A stretch of 64,000 nt of DNA, from contig MARA01000061.1 of NCBI GenBank assembly GCA_001792895.1, forward strand, positions 62,001 through 126,000, in the 5' to 3' direction. This DNA comes from Lentinus brumalis (taxonomy: Eukaryota > Basidiomycota > Agaricomycetes > Polyporales > Polyporaceae). The stretch's first letter is position 1; each line of letters opens with the position of its first letter. The translations under genes and the position numbers were made by a program. The notes beneath the pieces are model-generated. The model was not told the DNA's origin. It saw only the letters and a program-made list of their open reading frames with translations, and did no database searches. Below, piece after piece: positions 23,267 through 34,989 of the stretch.

Positions 23267-26200
23267 TCAGGCATCTTCGGATCCGGCGGTGTCGTCGACT
23301 CGATGATCAGGTTCTTGGTCATCCTGAGGTGCACATGTAACAGTGAGCAATGAGAATCGGCAGGTGTGCACGTACATGACACAAGGACATCGTGGCCCAT
23401 ATCCGTTTGTGAGGGCGCCCCGGATAGGTGACATAATGTAAGGCGAAGTGGCCGGAGAATTGACGGACATCGATGACCTCGGGACTCCCAAGCTTGTCAG
23501 GCACCCAGACTTGTGTCCCAAGATCAACCGCACTGATGGAAGACCGTGTGGTCAGTACGACTGCGTGGAATGATTTGCACACGTACCGGGATGCCCATGG
23601 AACATCAGGGGCCGCGGGACTCGGTATGAATGGGCGCACAATGGCGAGGTCTGCGATCAGCTCTCGGCCATCATGTGTTGGGTAATTGATGCGTAAGATG
23701 TGGTTGATACGGACGGCCTGTCGCCCGTTCATGTACGCGTATTGGTTTCCGACACCTCGGGGCCTTGTGGATGCTCCGTATCTCATGCCTGCAACTATAA
23801 CGTGAGAGTAAAAAGGCACACGCAAGCCTACAAAAGGTGAGCCGTCCTCAGTGAAAGCTGTATCCATCACGAGCTTGACATCATCTTGCCAGCGTTGGAC
23901 AAGATACGCGTAGACGAGGTGGTACAAGCCCACACCACGCAAGCTCTGTGGTTGCCCGTGCTTTGGGTAGACTATCAGCTCTGTACGCTAATGTCAGTAC
24001 ACTGTGTGATCCCGCATGGCGATGTATCAATTACGTACCTCTGCTCTCATGCGCAGACATTGCGGCGATAGTACTGAGGAGGGTGCCCCGACTATTTGCC
24101 GTCTTCTTGTGGCCCCGGAGACACTGCTGTAGGTCGCGCACGCAGTCTTCATCCTCGGGAGTCTTGTCAGTTGCGCTGAGGCCGTCAAACCATAAAATCT
24201 GTGTCTCACAACGAGTTAAGAGGGTGACTACCGCACCGCAAATGACTCACCAATTGGTAGACGAGGTCCAGCTTGATCCATCCACGCAACATGGTCGACT
24301 CGAGCTCGCCACCCTGGTGTCCGTTGTGGCGGAGTTTCGACAACCATCCGTTCTTCTGCTCGAATGGGTAGCCCCACTGCGCGTAGATAGGACCGTAGCG
24401 CAGGATGAATAACTTGAGGTGGCTGTTCAAATGAAAATACGGCGTGAGATGCGCGCCCATGCGCGCCCATGCCTGACATGCCCGGTTGTGACAGTCTTGC
24501 GCGCGGCGTGCCTCTGCAACCGTGATTGACTGCGAGCTCCAGATGCGAATTGCACTCTGCCATTCACAGACCGTGTTGAAGTGTTCGCGGTAGTTGCGCT
24601 TCATGGATGTCTGCTCAACATATTCTGGGTCAGCTTTGACATCCTTCACCTCGACTTTCACGTCAGGTTTGGAGCCCAGCGCGTGTGCTGCCCGCCGCTC
24701 GTTGACAAGATTGGCGATACGCTGCGCCTTGATGCCAGCCTTCTGCTTGGGGTTCAAGCGAGGCGCCTCGCAGTCAGGGATGTGCCCGTCGATTTGCCAG
24801 CACTCGTACAGGCCGGGGATCAGTACCGCACCCAAGTTGCGCCACTGATCCGCCTTCCCGGCACCCGAGACAAGTATCTAGACGATGTCAGCAATACTAG
24901 CAATGTCAGAGATGGTGCGCACATTTCTGGGGACACGCCCTGCCGTACTCGGCCACCATATCCCTTCAATCCATTGTTCGAGTTTCTCGAGCGGTTTATC
25001 CTTGCGACTCCGCGGAACCCACAGGCCACCCGCACCCATGAGGCCTTGTGAGACGTGTTTGGTCTCTCCTGTGTAGTACGTGAGCCAGACAACTGCATAC
25101 AGGTGAAGTAGAGCTTACCGAGATAGAGGCCGTGCATGGGGTCGAGTGGCGAACAGCTTGTAGGCCACCATTCTGAAAGTTCGTTGAGTGCCGACCACCG
25201 GATACCATGCGTCTCTGCAATCTCCTCGCGTTCCGAGGCGTCTGCATCCCTAGCGCGAAACGCCCACTTCAGGAAACGATGCTCATTGCGCAGCTGCACG
25301 TCTGAGGGATGTGTCAGTGCATGCGACGAACAACAACGCAGGGTAGCTTGGGCGTACGGTCTGCGTCGAAGCACTTTGGATCGGTCAGCGATTGTAGCGG
25401 CTGCTTGCAGACCGTGCACATGAACTCGTGGCAGGAATGAGAACGCAGGCCGGCCGCTTTGCGGGAGGCTGGCAGGTCGGATGTATTGATGAAGAGGAGC
25501 GCGTTGACGTCCGCTTCTTCGTCATCGGATACCTGCATCTTCACGCCTGAGGATGGCCAAATATATGGCGCATCAGCAAGACGTACATTGCATCCTTGCT
25601 GCTTACCGTGGTAAAGGTCTTGGAAGTCAGGTATGATCAGCGCAAGGATATTGTTCAACTGCTCGAGCGACGGCTCATCTGGCCCTGGTATGATAGCGAG
25701 GAGACAGGTTTCCTCGCGCAGGTATCGCTTTGATCGCGGATTGTTGCACACAGTCAGATAGATCGCGCCTACGGAGTAGTTGGTGCGCTTCGTAGCACGA
25801 AACCTGCGCACAATATCAGCGTGGGACTGAACAGCTGCACCGAAGACATACCAGTCCAGGTTCATTTGGATCAGCAAGCCGTTAGGAAGAGCGACAAATC
25901 GCTGGTCGAGCTCATCGACATCGACATCCTCCACTTCATACTGCCCGCTGCGACGCCGCTTCAAGCCGGCCTGGACAGACCTCCAACCCCAGCCATCGGT
26001 AATGTCGTACATGCGGTACTGGTCGTCAAGAGACCCAGCCCACTCGTCGAAGCCCAATGGAGCTTCGTTGCCTGGCTCATCGGACGGTCCGCGGCGCCAT
26101 TGATTAAGCTCGTGCAGCTTGCCTGGGCGCCGCACTAGTCGTCGTATCCAGTCTTGAGGGGATACCGATGGGACAACCTTGACTGGGACGCGTCGCTTCG

Positions 26201-26750
26201 AACCGTCGCTGTAGCTCTTCAGTGTATAGAGATGGCCGTCGCAGTCTTCACATACACACCAGCCGTCCGCGAGTTCATCCAGCTCAGAGGGAGTGTGGAT
26301 ATGCCAGCAGACATCGCACACGAAGAAGTAGGTTATAACGTCGTCAGGATCGAGGCCGAGCCGCCGTTCAACCGTGCGCAAGGTCACAGCCATGTCCTCG
26401 AGGCCTGGTATGTCAAAGCCGCCGGTGTACCGTGAGCAGGCAGCCAGTTGCGAGCGTGCACTCTTGAGCATGTGCTGCACCGCATCTGTTGTCACGCCGT
26501 GGAGCGTCGAAGCCACAAACACCTGTACATAGGCCCGCCGGACGAGGGGATGCTCGCGGAATGCAGGAGGGGGTGTCCCAGCTTCGTATCCTGGCCCATC
26601 ACGGCTCGCAAAGAGCTTATCCAACCGGGCGCACAACGGATCGTCTTCCTCGATGTCGATGAGGTCGTCCTCCTCCTCCTCCCTCTTTGCTTCGGGGTTT
26701 CCCTGCTCGTTCTCCTGTTCATCTTCACCGGCCTTGATCCAGTCTTCGTG

Positions 26751-26785
<35 letters not shown>

Positions 26786-27464
26786 GCCGGAGTTGGTCCC
26801 AGCCGTCCCGTTTACCTCTGTTGTCTTCGTCCTCTTCAAGATGCCCAGCTCCCCACTCTTGTCCATCCTCATCCTCGTCTTCCTCGTCATTCAGCAACAT
26901 CGCCCTGCCAAGCCTGATCTCCTCCTGACTGCCAGTAGACGAGGGAGAAGCCCGAGGGTCCATCGGGTCGCCAGCATCCCAGTAGTCGTCCAAGTCGCCA
27001 TCGCCGGCCTCAGCCGCAGCAGCGTCCTCGAGGTCGAATGTGTCCAGGTCGTCAAAGACGTCGACAGGGTCCACCTCAAGATCAAGACCATCGAGCCAGT
27101 CGTAGTCCGAGCCGTTAGACGAGCCCAGAGGTCCGTTGCTAGACAGTGAAAGGACGGGAGATGGGGGACGCGAGTCTTGCTGCACCTCAGGATCCTCGGG
27201 CTCGGGGTCGCCAGTACCTGCGCTACCCTCCACCAGTCCATCTCCGGCTCTCGCACCAGCATCATTCTCCACCACAGCTCTGCCATCCTCCACATCCTGC
27301 GCATATACGTCTTGATCCGCAAGGGGAAGGTGTTTTGCATTGCGGTGATCGCGCTCAAGGTGAGCCTTGATTGTCTCTTTACGCTGCGTGTGTTGTGGGT
27401 CGTTCTTGCACTCGGTACACGAGCACGCATAGCGTCGTTGACGGTCGGGACGAGGGGCATACAT
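23267..27464 (-). CDS. Tnp2-like transposase of CACTA/Plavaka type
   Basis: Ten exons (25852-27464, 25607-25803, 25358-25546, 25119-25301, 24923-25068, 24251-24877, 24039-24198, 23587-23980, 23376-23532, 23267-23323) give 1240 residues with no break. The N-terminus has a Cys/His finger (CSCTECKN...HLERDH), then a long acidic, disordered region to about residue 280. Next come paired Cys motifs (CDVCWHIH, CVCEDCDGH), the block FRATKRTNYSVGAIYLTV, then IPGPDEPSLEQLN, SPLDPMHGLYLG and GHQGGELESTMLRGW, all typical of basidiomycete Tnp2-like proteins. Two introns inside the first long open stretch were placed because the family reads straight from NLDW to FRATKRTNYS and from LYHG to VKM. The protein ends acidic (DDTAGSEDA). 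Confidence 0.85.
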
Positions 27465-27669
27465 TCAGGAGGTTAGGGAAAAGATGTATTGTATGCTGAG
27501 CGGCGGTAGGACATGGTGGACGTATCAAGCCAGCCAAGACGCGCGCGACGCGCTGACGCGCGCCTGTCACGTGAGCGTTCCAGTAGCCGATCTGGAAGGG
27601 AATCACTAGAACATTGCCCCACTCGAGAATCTCCTGACTATCTTCAGAATACCCTACGTTCTCTTGAAG

Positions 27670-27703
27670 TTCTCCGCCGGAAAATCTAGCGTGATCTCCA
27701 GTG
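27670..27703 (-). repeat. Right terminal inverted repeat of CACTA element
   Basis: Reads CACTGGAGATCACGC on the minus strand, pairing with 20782-20815. Confidence 0.8.
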
Positions 27704-27721
27704 AATGACCTACAATCAGGG

Positions 27722-27800
27722 GGACTCCTCTACCGGTGACCACCACCATGAAAATCTTCCCACGGTTCTAGCCAATAGGAGTGGTTGGAACGTGCGGACT
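27722..27800 (+). repeat. 79-bp 5' repeat of LINE, unit 2
   Basis: Second copy of 20658-20736 in the same orientation, 15 bp after the CACTA target duplication. Confidence 0.75.
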
Positions 27801-28833
27801 TAACAATAACTATGAGAGTTCCAAACGATCTAGAGACCCAGGTTATGGGCGATACGGGCGCAGGACCCACGAGATGAGACTATGGTGTTGTCAGAGGAGG
27901 CAAACGCTGGCTGAGAAAGAGAGAAAAGACATGCAGGCGCATTTACGGCCCTGGGGCTCAGTCAGGAGTCCCACTACACGCCTCGGAAGCGAGACTCGGG
28001 GCACGACGCAGACTGGAACGCACGCCGAGAAGCAGGATAGCAGGGCGACAACTCTGAAGTGCTGGATGGGCGGGAAGGATGTGATGATGACGTGGCCTGA
28101 GCGACAACGTACGCGCCTATCCAAGTCACGTGACTATGACGTCTTAACAATCTGGCGGAAACCGTTTGAGTGTGGCTAAGTGTTAGAAAGTCGGCTCCAA
28201 TGCGGGGCTCCCTTAGAAGATAGTTGGGTCCCGACGCGGTGCCCTGCGACATTCAGACTGACCTTTGAAGGATCCCTGCTGGCTACAAGGGACGCCTGCC
28301 TGATTTGAGCACGGCGCCGCAGCTCAAAATAACCATCCGATTTCGGCCGACCCCCTGATGATACGCATGGCGAACATAGCACTAGAATTGCGAACGATGA
28401 CGTGCTTAGCTGATTCATGGTGGTGGGTGCTGAATAATGCACAGATTGAGCCTTTATTAGAGGAGTAGAGTGCGTCTGGCTGCACAGTCCAGTCCCAACT
28501 AAATCACCCTCCTTGAACGACAACCCGGGCGGGCCCGAATCATACAATCATTCCTTACCAGCAACGTCTCTGCTGCATAACTCGCTCCCTACCCGATTAC
28601 GTCTAGAAACCCTGAAGATAAATTTTGGCAGTAACGATGGGACCCAACCCACTACGACGAACCCACGACCACACCGCCCCCCCCCTCCTCCCCCCCTACC
28701 CCCTAGTCTAACCCTCCAACCGTACTGAAGCACAAGCCTGCGCTACACGGAAGGAAGACGGGGACGTCTGATACTGTGCTCACGAACGCGACGACCGCTC
28801 GAGAGACGGAACAAACCAGACGATCGAAAGGAG

Positions 28834-29265
28834 ATGACAACACAGAGGATTGCAAGAGGAGAGTGCTGTGTCGGACGGGAGTGGCAGCATGCGGAGAGGT
28901 ATGAGGGAGAGGTGAACACGCGGACGGTGATTTTTGCGTGGTGGAAGGAATATGGCGATCTACACGAGAAGGCGGGAGGGGATAGGACGCAGTTCCACGT
29001 CTACGTGACGACGCTCAAGCCGACGAGTCTGCTAGCCACAGGCGACTGCGTCAGGCTGGTAGCGCTGTCAAAAGACAGAGAGGCGACGAGGGGCGCAAGA
29101 CTCGAGGAGTATGAGCCGTACGATCCGCACGTCGCAGGAAGGATCGCGAAGATCACCGCAGTCGGAGGAGGATGGATGAAGGTGCTGGTTCTCAACGATT
29201 GCGAGGGCAACGCAGTGGGCGCGGTCGAGATTCTGATGCCTTACGTGGCAGAAGTGACGACATGA
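28834..29265 (+). CDS. Possible extra LINE ORF, 143 aa
   Basis: Open from an ATG to a stop, in the LINE leader. No family recognised with confidence. The middle reads TGDCVRLVAL ... HVAGRIAKITAV, which has the flavour of a small beta-barrel such as a BAH or SH3-like fold, but this is speculation. A second short frame (29275-29520) follows directly. Coding status is unproven because the region's purine bias favours open frames. Confidence 0.3.
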   Translation: MTTQRIARGECCVGREWQHAERYEGEVNTRTVIFAWWKEYGDLHEKAGGDRTQFHVYVTTLKPTSLLATGDCVRLVALSKDREATRGARLEEYEPYDPHVAGRIAKITAVGGGWMKVLVLNDCEGNAVGAVEILMPYVAEVTT

Positions 29266-30082
29266 GCCTGGAGGATGAATGGCGCGGACGAGTACGAGGG
29301 AAGGATCGTGGACGTTGAAGACGTCGAGGAAGGAACGGGATGGAGTGTCGGAGTCTGCGGAGCAGATAGATGCACCTTGCGCTTGGGAAGAGGACGGGTG
29401 AAGGGGACCTTCAGGACGCGTCCTCTAAAGAGGGGTGAGGGTGCCAACCAGGACCTGAGAGTCAAAGGCGAGGGTACATTTGCCATGCATTTATGGATGA
29501 AGTATGACTATGCAAAATGAGGATCAGCATGTAAGAGCAGTTGAGAATCATGACTACGCACTATCCACGACACATGGGAGACCGGTCGAGCAGTACACGG
29601 CGAGGCCGAGGCCGAGGCAACTAAATACGAGTGGCAGATGAGTATGCGGCCGGGACGGAAGATCGACACGCGAACAGGATGCTTTCTAGCAGTGCGAGGG
29701 CGGAGCTGAATGAGGACTATGTATGGAGTCAATATCAATCGAATAGGGGACATGGAGATACGCACATGAATACGTGAATACGCGAGCAAAGGGATGCGAG
29801 CGGGCGACCTGATGCTTAATTGAGATGGAGGTGATATGCAGGGACGTTTGACGCGCGGCATGACCGAGACGATAACGGCAACTGAAGGCTGGACGAAGTG
29901 GCGAGCAATCTGGAACGAAGGAACGACAGACGCATCGAGTGGTGAGATGTACGCGGAGGATACGCGACGGGGAGATGACACATGGCACGCGCGGGGCAGA
30001 AGGAAAGATAAGCAAAGACATGCGCGTCGCGCCGCGAAAAGGGCGAAGGCTATGTATCTCGCGCATCGAGCAGAGAGACAGG

Positions 30083-30215
30083 ACCAATGTACGCAGCGCG
30101 CTGCGAGACACAGGACGACGCAGTGTGCTGCGCGGGGCAAGACGACGCAGCTGTCGCGTGCTACAAGAAGACGCAGCGTGACGCGCGGTGTAAGACGATG
30201 CAGCGCGGGATACAG
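30083..30215 (+). repeat. Imperfect tandem repeat in LINE leader
   Basis: Four to five diverged units of about 25-34 bp built around GACGACGCAG or AGACGCAGCG, seen as repeated ACGCAG-centred blocks in consecutive stretches. Confidence 0.5.
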
Positions 30216-31606
30216 GAGGAGCTCAGAGCTGAGCGCGCTGCGCTGCGGCAGAGGTACGGTCAGAAGAAGCAAGAAGACGACGATGCTAAAAAGACTGACT
30301 TGACGTGATGGCCTGTGGGTCCTGATCCGACGAAACGCAGAACGCTCAGTGCAAACCTTGCACTGATACGCGAGATGTAGGAACGCTATAGGAATGCGCG
30401 CGCAATCTGATCTGAAAGAGAAGACTGTACGCTTTAGTAGTTCTAGACGTCCTGAATGCGAGGGACTCACGTGTGATGGCCCAAGCAACGTGGGGATGAA
30501 GAATCGCGGTGACGCGGACGAGAGATCTGCGAGAAGGAAGAGGGCGATGATACGGCGAAGGCGTGATAGACGCAGGAGGAGCGGGAGATGCGCTGATGGG
30601 ATACTGAAAGACGGATTGCAGTGGAACTGTGCCAGGGAGTGGATGAGAACCCTGATGCAACGAAGGGTGCGGGAGAAAGAACGCGTCGCCCGCAATCGTA
30701 CCAGATCTCCCATGGAGGAGGGAAGGTTCTCTGGGAAGATCGCGAGGTCAGTGACCGGGGAACGAGGAGGAGAAGGAGCGCATTCAAAGGTAAACGTGAG
30801 TGTATGAGCTTAAATGACGCGGGCGGTGATGGAAGCAGACGAGAAGCGGAAGGGGCGGAGGAAGTGACTGTGTATGACTTACGGGCCTCTTGCGTTCTGG
30901 CTGAGACACAGGGAGGCCAGCTACACCCACGAGCCTTCAAGAGCTCCTCCAGTGCTGAACTGCGAGAAGCTGGCGTTCAGTTTGGGGACGGAAACGAGAG
31001 CGACGTAAACTGACTATCACGACAGGGAAGGGAAGGTGAGGCACGGGAGGCGCACGATCGATGTGGTAGTTGCGAGACGCTGAGAGAGGCGGGAGAAAAC
31101 GCGTCGGCAGGAGGTGCGGGCAGGGATCCAGCCCTGCGAGGAACTGAAACTGAGGTGAATGAACGTGAATGAGGCGCAACGACGGGAGAGAAGGGGATGG
31201 ATTAGAGATACGAGGGAAGAGAGGGAAAGAGCACTTCTGAGCTAACCTGCCATAATAGGTGAAAAGTCGACACGGGACGGAGATTACCGAGACCGGCGCC
31301 TTGGCAGGATAGGAAAGGAAGGCGCTATGTACCGCGAACCAGCAGGAGCGGTAACCCTTTCGACAACGCACTGGTCGATTCAGCGCTGCCGATGCATGCA
31401 GGAGAGACGAGGTAACGACTGGTAATGCCTGGTTTAGACCCGGAAGATGATACGACTAACGAGGATAGCGGGGCAAACAAATAATGACAAAGTAGCATAT
31501 GAACCCTCCTGGGGAGCGAGTACCCTCCTCTCCCTCGCCCACTTTCCCCCTGCACCCTGCTCCCCTCCCAGCTCGACGTTTAGCGCCTCTGGTATCAAGG
31601 ACCGCA

Positions 31607-34557
31607 ATGTCAGACCGTAACTCAACGATGACGCCTGTGAGTGGCTGCCCCAGACGACGCTGCTCGATGTAGCTGGCTATATCTTGCTAATAACTGCTGG
31701 CATCTCTCGTCGACGCGTTCGCTAGAGAAATGGGAAGGATGAAGTGCCTATCGCCTCTGATGATGAGACGACGCTGCGTGGGGGCCGGGAGACGCGAGTT
31801 TCTGAGCATATGGCTACTCAGGTGAGTAACTCTGCCGTCCGCTGCGATCTTGAGACCGACATGGCGTAGAGCGTCGGTAGCGACGACTCCCTTCCCTTGA
31901 GCTCGTCCATCGAGTCATGGACGAGCGGGGCAAGGTCTTCTGTGGAGGAGGCCAAGGTCGGCAACACTCAGACGTCCCCGACGAGGAGCGATAGCGCGGC
32001 GCTGTGGGCCACGCTCCCCTCGCCGCATGCCTATCTGTTTGACGAGCACGAGATGGACCCACGTGAGGAGGGTGAGGTCGCCGAGCCCGGGGAGCAGAAG
32101 ACTGGCAACGACGTCCGGCAGCACAGCGTTGTCGACGCTAATGAGGCTCGCGAGGAAGCTCGGGCGCGGGCTAGACGTGCGGATGAGTTCGCTGGTAAGC
32201 AGCAGCAGTATGTGCATACCTCCTCGGGCTTCATAACGAGCTTGGGAAAGCGGTCTTGGGGGGGTTCTGCCGCTAGCGACGAGCGGAACCGTTCGGCGAG
32301 AAGGCCCAGACGTGATGAATTCGCAGGAGAAAACGGCGAGGAAGGGAGGCTTCCGCCCCTCAGAGATGTGCTGGGAAACCCGTGGAGGGAAGGAGAGGAG
32401 TTTCTTGATGGGGGTAGAGATAGTGCCGTCCCGCCTGTAGCAGTCTCTACGCCGAGACAACAGCCGCCACGCGCCCCCCAGTACTACCGTTTCGACAGCG
32501 AGGCGAATGTATCAGGAAGTGCGCCCACTCCACACAGCGTTAGTACCGTCGCCTCGAACGTCCGGCCCCGAGCGGCGGGTGCGACGTACGAGGAAGGGGC
32601 GGGAAGGCGTTCGGCACGGACGGAGCCGGCGACGAGTACCAGGGACCGAAGGTCGTCCAGGGATGTCTCGAGGATGGTTTCGGGTGCTCCGAGGTCGTTA
32701 TCGCGAGCCGCACGGCCTGCCCAGAGCGTGGACGCGGCTGGTATGGACATCGACGACGACAATGGCGGTAGCCTCCTCCGTACCCCGCCTCCTGGTCAGA
32801 CGAGAAGACACCGGCTTCACGATGAGGACACTCGGCCTAGGGTCTACGAGCGCACCCTCAAGCAGACCTTGATGGATCCGGCCGACTCTGAAACGGGCTA
32901 TGGCAGGCAATGGTGCGGAGGCTACGCTCCGGAGCTGATGCGCCAGGGCCCGCATCCTACGGAAACGACAGGCCGGAGACGGGCGGTTGATGGCCTCCGC
33001 GAGCGCGACATGAGAAGACAGACTCCCGCGGGTGACGAAGAGGAGAATGTGGAGGAGGCGGCTGCGCCGGTGAATACGTCGGTTTGGAAGTCGTTCTCTG
33101 CGGTACCGAATACTAGAGCCTGGGACTTCAGGAACAGTGAACGCACGCGGCATGCTGGACTGGGTGTGGCAGGAGCCGGCGAATGGCGGGAGGAATCGCC
33201 GGGGCATGCGACGGAGCGACAGGAGCTGAACGAGGCGCGTAGCTATGTTGCAGGAAGGTACTCTCCGGCGCCGAGCCGCACACCAACGCACGACGAGGAC
33301 ATGGGTGATGTGTATGACGGAGACGAGGACGATCTCGCTCCTACGGAGCCTAGAAGGCATGATGGGCGGGACGTTCGAGGGAGGCCGACGGACATGGGTA
33401 GGATGGCGGCACATGCGCACGCGCGGGAAGAGGGCGCCACGGACATGCCGACGTTGGTCGAGGATCCGCACGACGACCGTTGGACCATCCATTTCGAGGA
33501 CACCGAGGCTATCCTGAAGGGGCTATCTCCCGAGTTTGTCAACCTCGTACGCTGGGGAGAGGAACCGATAGTACCTTTCACAGTTTTCAACTTCAAGTAT
33601 ACTGAGAACGACGCCATACTCCGGCATATTGAGTCCTCGGTCTCTGGACTTGTGACGCTGCTTACTGGCGAGACGAACGTCTACGTCGTGCCGCCTGAGC
33701 CGGACTGGCTCAGGAAGCAGTCGTCAAGGGACCTCCCCTTTGTTTGGATTATACGGGGACTCTCGGCGGCGGGAGCCTGGGAGATGACGAAGATCCGAGT
33801 CGCGTCGTCCAAGAACGTGTCGATCGTGACACATATGCGAGCCTTGACGAACCCGCGCTTCATCTGTGGGCTAGTGGGCTTCCTTCGGCCGGATGTCGAG
33901 GCGATCAAGAAGGCAATCCTGGGAGTCCTGCAATCGGCCTATATGATTGCAAGGATGCACGATCTAGCGCAGGGGAACGATCAACTCAGGCACATCCCGC
34001 CGAAGAAGAGAGTTGCCTTCATCATCGACTCGCTGCAAATCAAGGTCACGGTGACCAAGAGAGGCGCGTACGTGGCGAACTTCTACATGGTGCCGCCCAC
34101 CGACGACGTGGACGCGTGGCGGGACTGGGTCGAGGAGATGAGACAATATCGCTACAACTCCCTACTGTGTGGTGCTGGCAGGGCCCAGAAGATCTTCTGG
34201 TGCTCGGGGTGTCGCGGCGTCGATCACGAAGACCAAGGTTGCCCCTTTCCGAGAATGCGGGGCTGGAGAGGACCGGAGGCGGGAGCGGGATCGCATACGA
34301 AGCTGCCGATTGAAGGTGTGACAGGGGACGCCTTTGGAGGAGGACGAGGTATGCTGTCTCAAAACACGCCGAGGGGTGGCGGAAGGTGGCGCGGGGCGAG
34401 CGTGGATCACAGTCCACGCCACACTCCGACGACGCGCGGACAAGGACGCGGTTTCGGAGGAATCCCGAGAGACTCCTCGCGAGGTCAATGGGGTACGACG
34501 AACAGGGGCCAGCGTGGGGCGAGGCGTGGTGATTGGACGCCTGCAATGAGATGGTAG
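31607..34557 (+). CDS. LINE ORF1, gag-like protein with zinc knuckle
   Basis: Model: 31607-31636, 31726-31821 and 31870-34557, giving 937 residues. Both introns have GTGAGT donors and leave phase 0. Unspliced, the ATG at 31607 closes after 17 codons and a TAG at 31867 blocks the second exon, so without splicing translation would need a later start such as the ATG at 32051. The N-terminal 550 residues are disordered and charged. A folded region follows (WTIHFEDTEAILKGLSPEF to about 34150), as in other LINE ORF1 proteins. Then comes a CCHC knuckle, CSGCRGVDHEDQGC (C-x2-C-x4-H-x4-C), and a Gly/Arg-rich tail. It should bind LINE RNA. Confidence 0.8.
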
Positions 34558-34989
34558 CTGACGGTGGCGTAGCCGGAACGAGTCATGCAGATGACAGCTG
34601 GTTTGATGTATGCTAAACAGGTTACTCTAATAATGACGACAACCCCGCTCAACGGACGGACTGTAAGAAGGACGCGGGTAAGACTCGTGTCGATGCGACA
34701 GCACACTAATCAACGGCACGAACTCGGTATAGCGGCGTAGCGCTCTGTGGTGGCAGACAGGGCGAGTGCGAGATGTCCAGGCGCTAAGCAGCTACGCGCT
34801 GAGGACATAGCTACAGGAAGACCTAATATACTGGCGTCAGCACAGGACGGTTGGAATGTTTCCCATGTGGTGGCCTATTTAGGCCGGGCGACCCACGCAA
34901 TAGCAGAAGCATCACGCTAACGGCAGCTGCGAGCCGTTTCGGATGCACCGCCGCCTCGGTGAGGGGTTATACTCACCTAGTGCCAAGTT

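Larger units (their letters stand above)
20782..27703 (-). mobile_element. CACTA/Plavaka-type DNA transposon
   Basis: 6922 bp, with inverted ends beginning CACAGGAGATCACGC (left) and CACTGGAGATCACGC (right, reversed), matching at 20 of the first 24 positions. A 3-bp duplication AAT flanks it (20779-20781, 27704-27706), as expected for CACTA elements. GAGAATC/GATTCTC motifs recur just inside both ends. It encodes a Tnp2-type transposase on the minus strand and a second protein on the plus strand, convergent and both open. Likely autonomous and young. Confidence 0.9.
27707..31606 (+). other. Long 5' leader of LINE
   Basis: About 3.9 kb between the CACTA right flank and ORF1. It holds the second 79-bp repeat, a C-rich tract near 28678-28710, an unexplained open frame at 28834-29265, and from about 28800 to 31250 a strong purine bias on the plus strand with imperfect tandem repeats. 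The purine bias makes long but empty open frames on the minus strand. Confidence 0.6.

Noticed and set aside
26448..27149. Hydrophobic 233-codon plus-strand frame with Val/Leu repeats
   Set aside because: Antisense of the acidic Glu/Asp-rich region of the CACTA transposase, so the apparent membrane protein is spurious.
29508..30713. 401-codon minus-strand open frame, Arg/Leu/Ser rich
   Set aside because: Lies opposite the purine-rich LINE leader. Composition fully explains the lack of stops, and no domain is visible.
32698..33492. 264-codon minus-strand frame
   Set aside because: Antisense of the disordered part of LINE ORF1.
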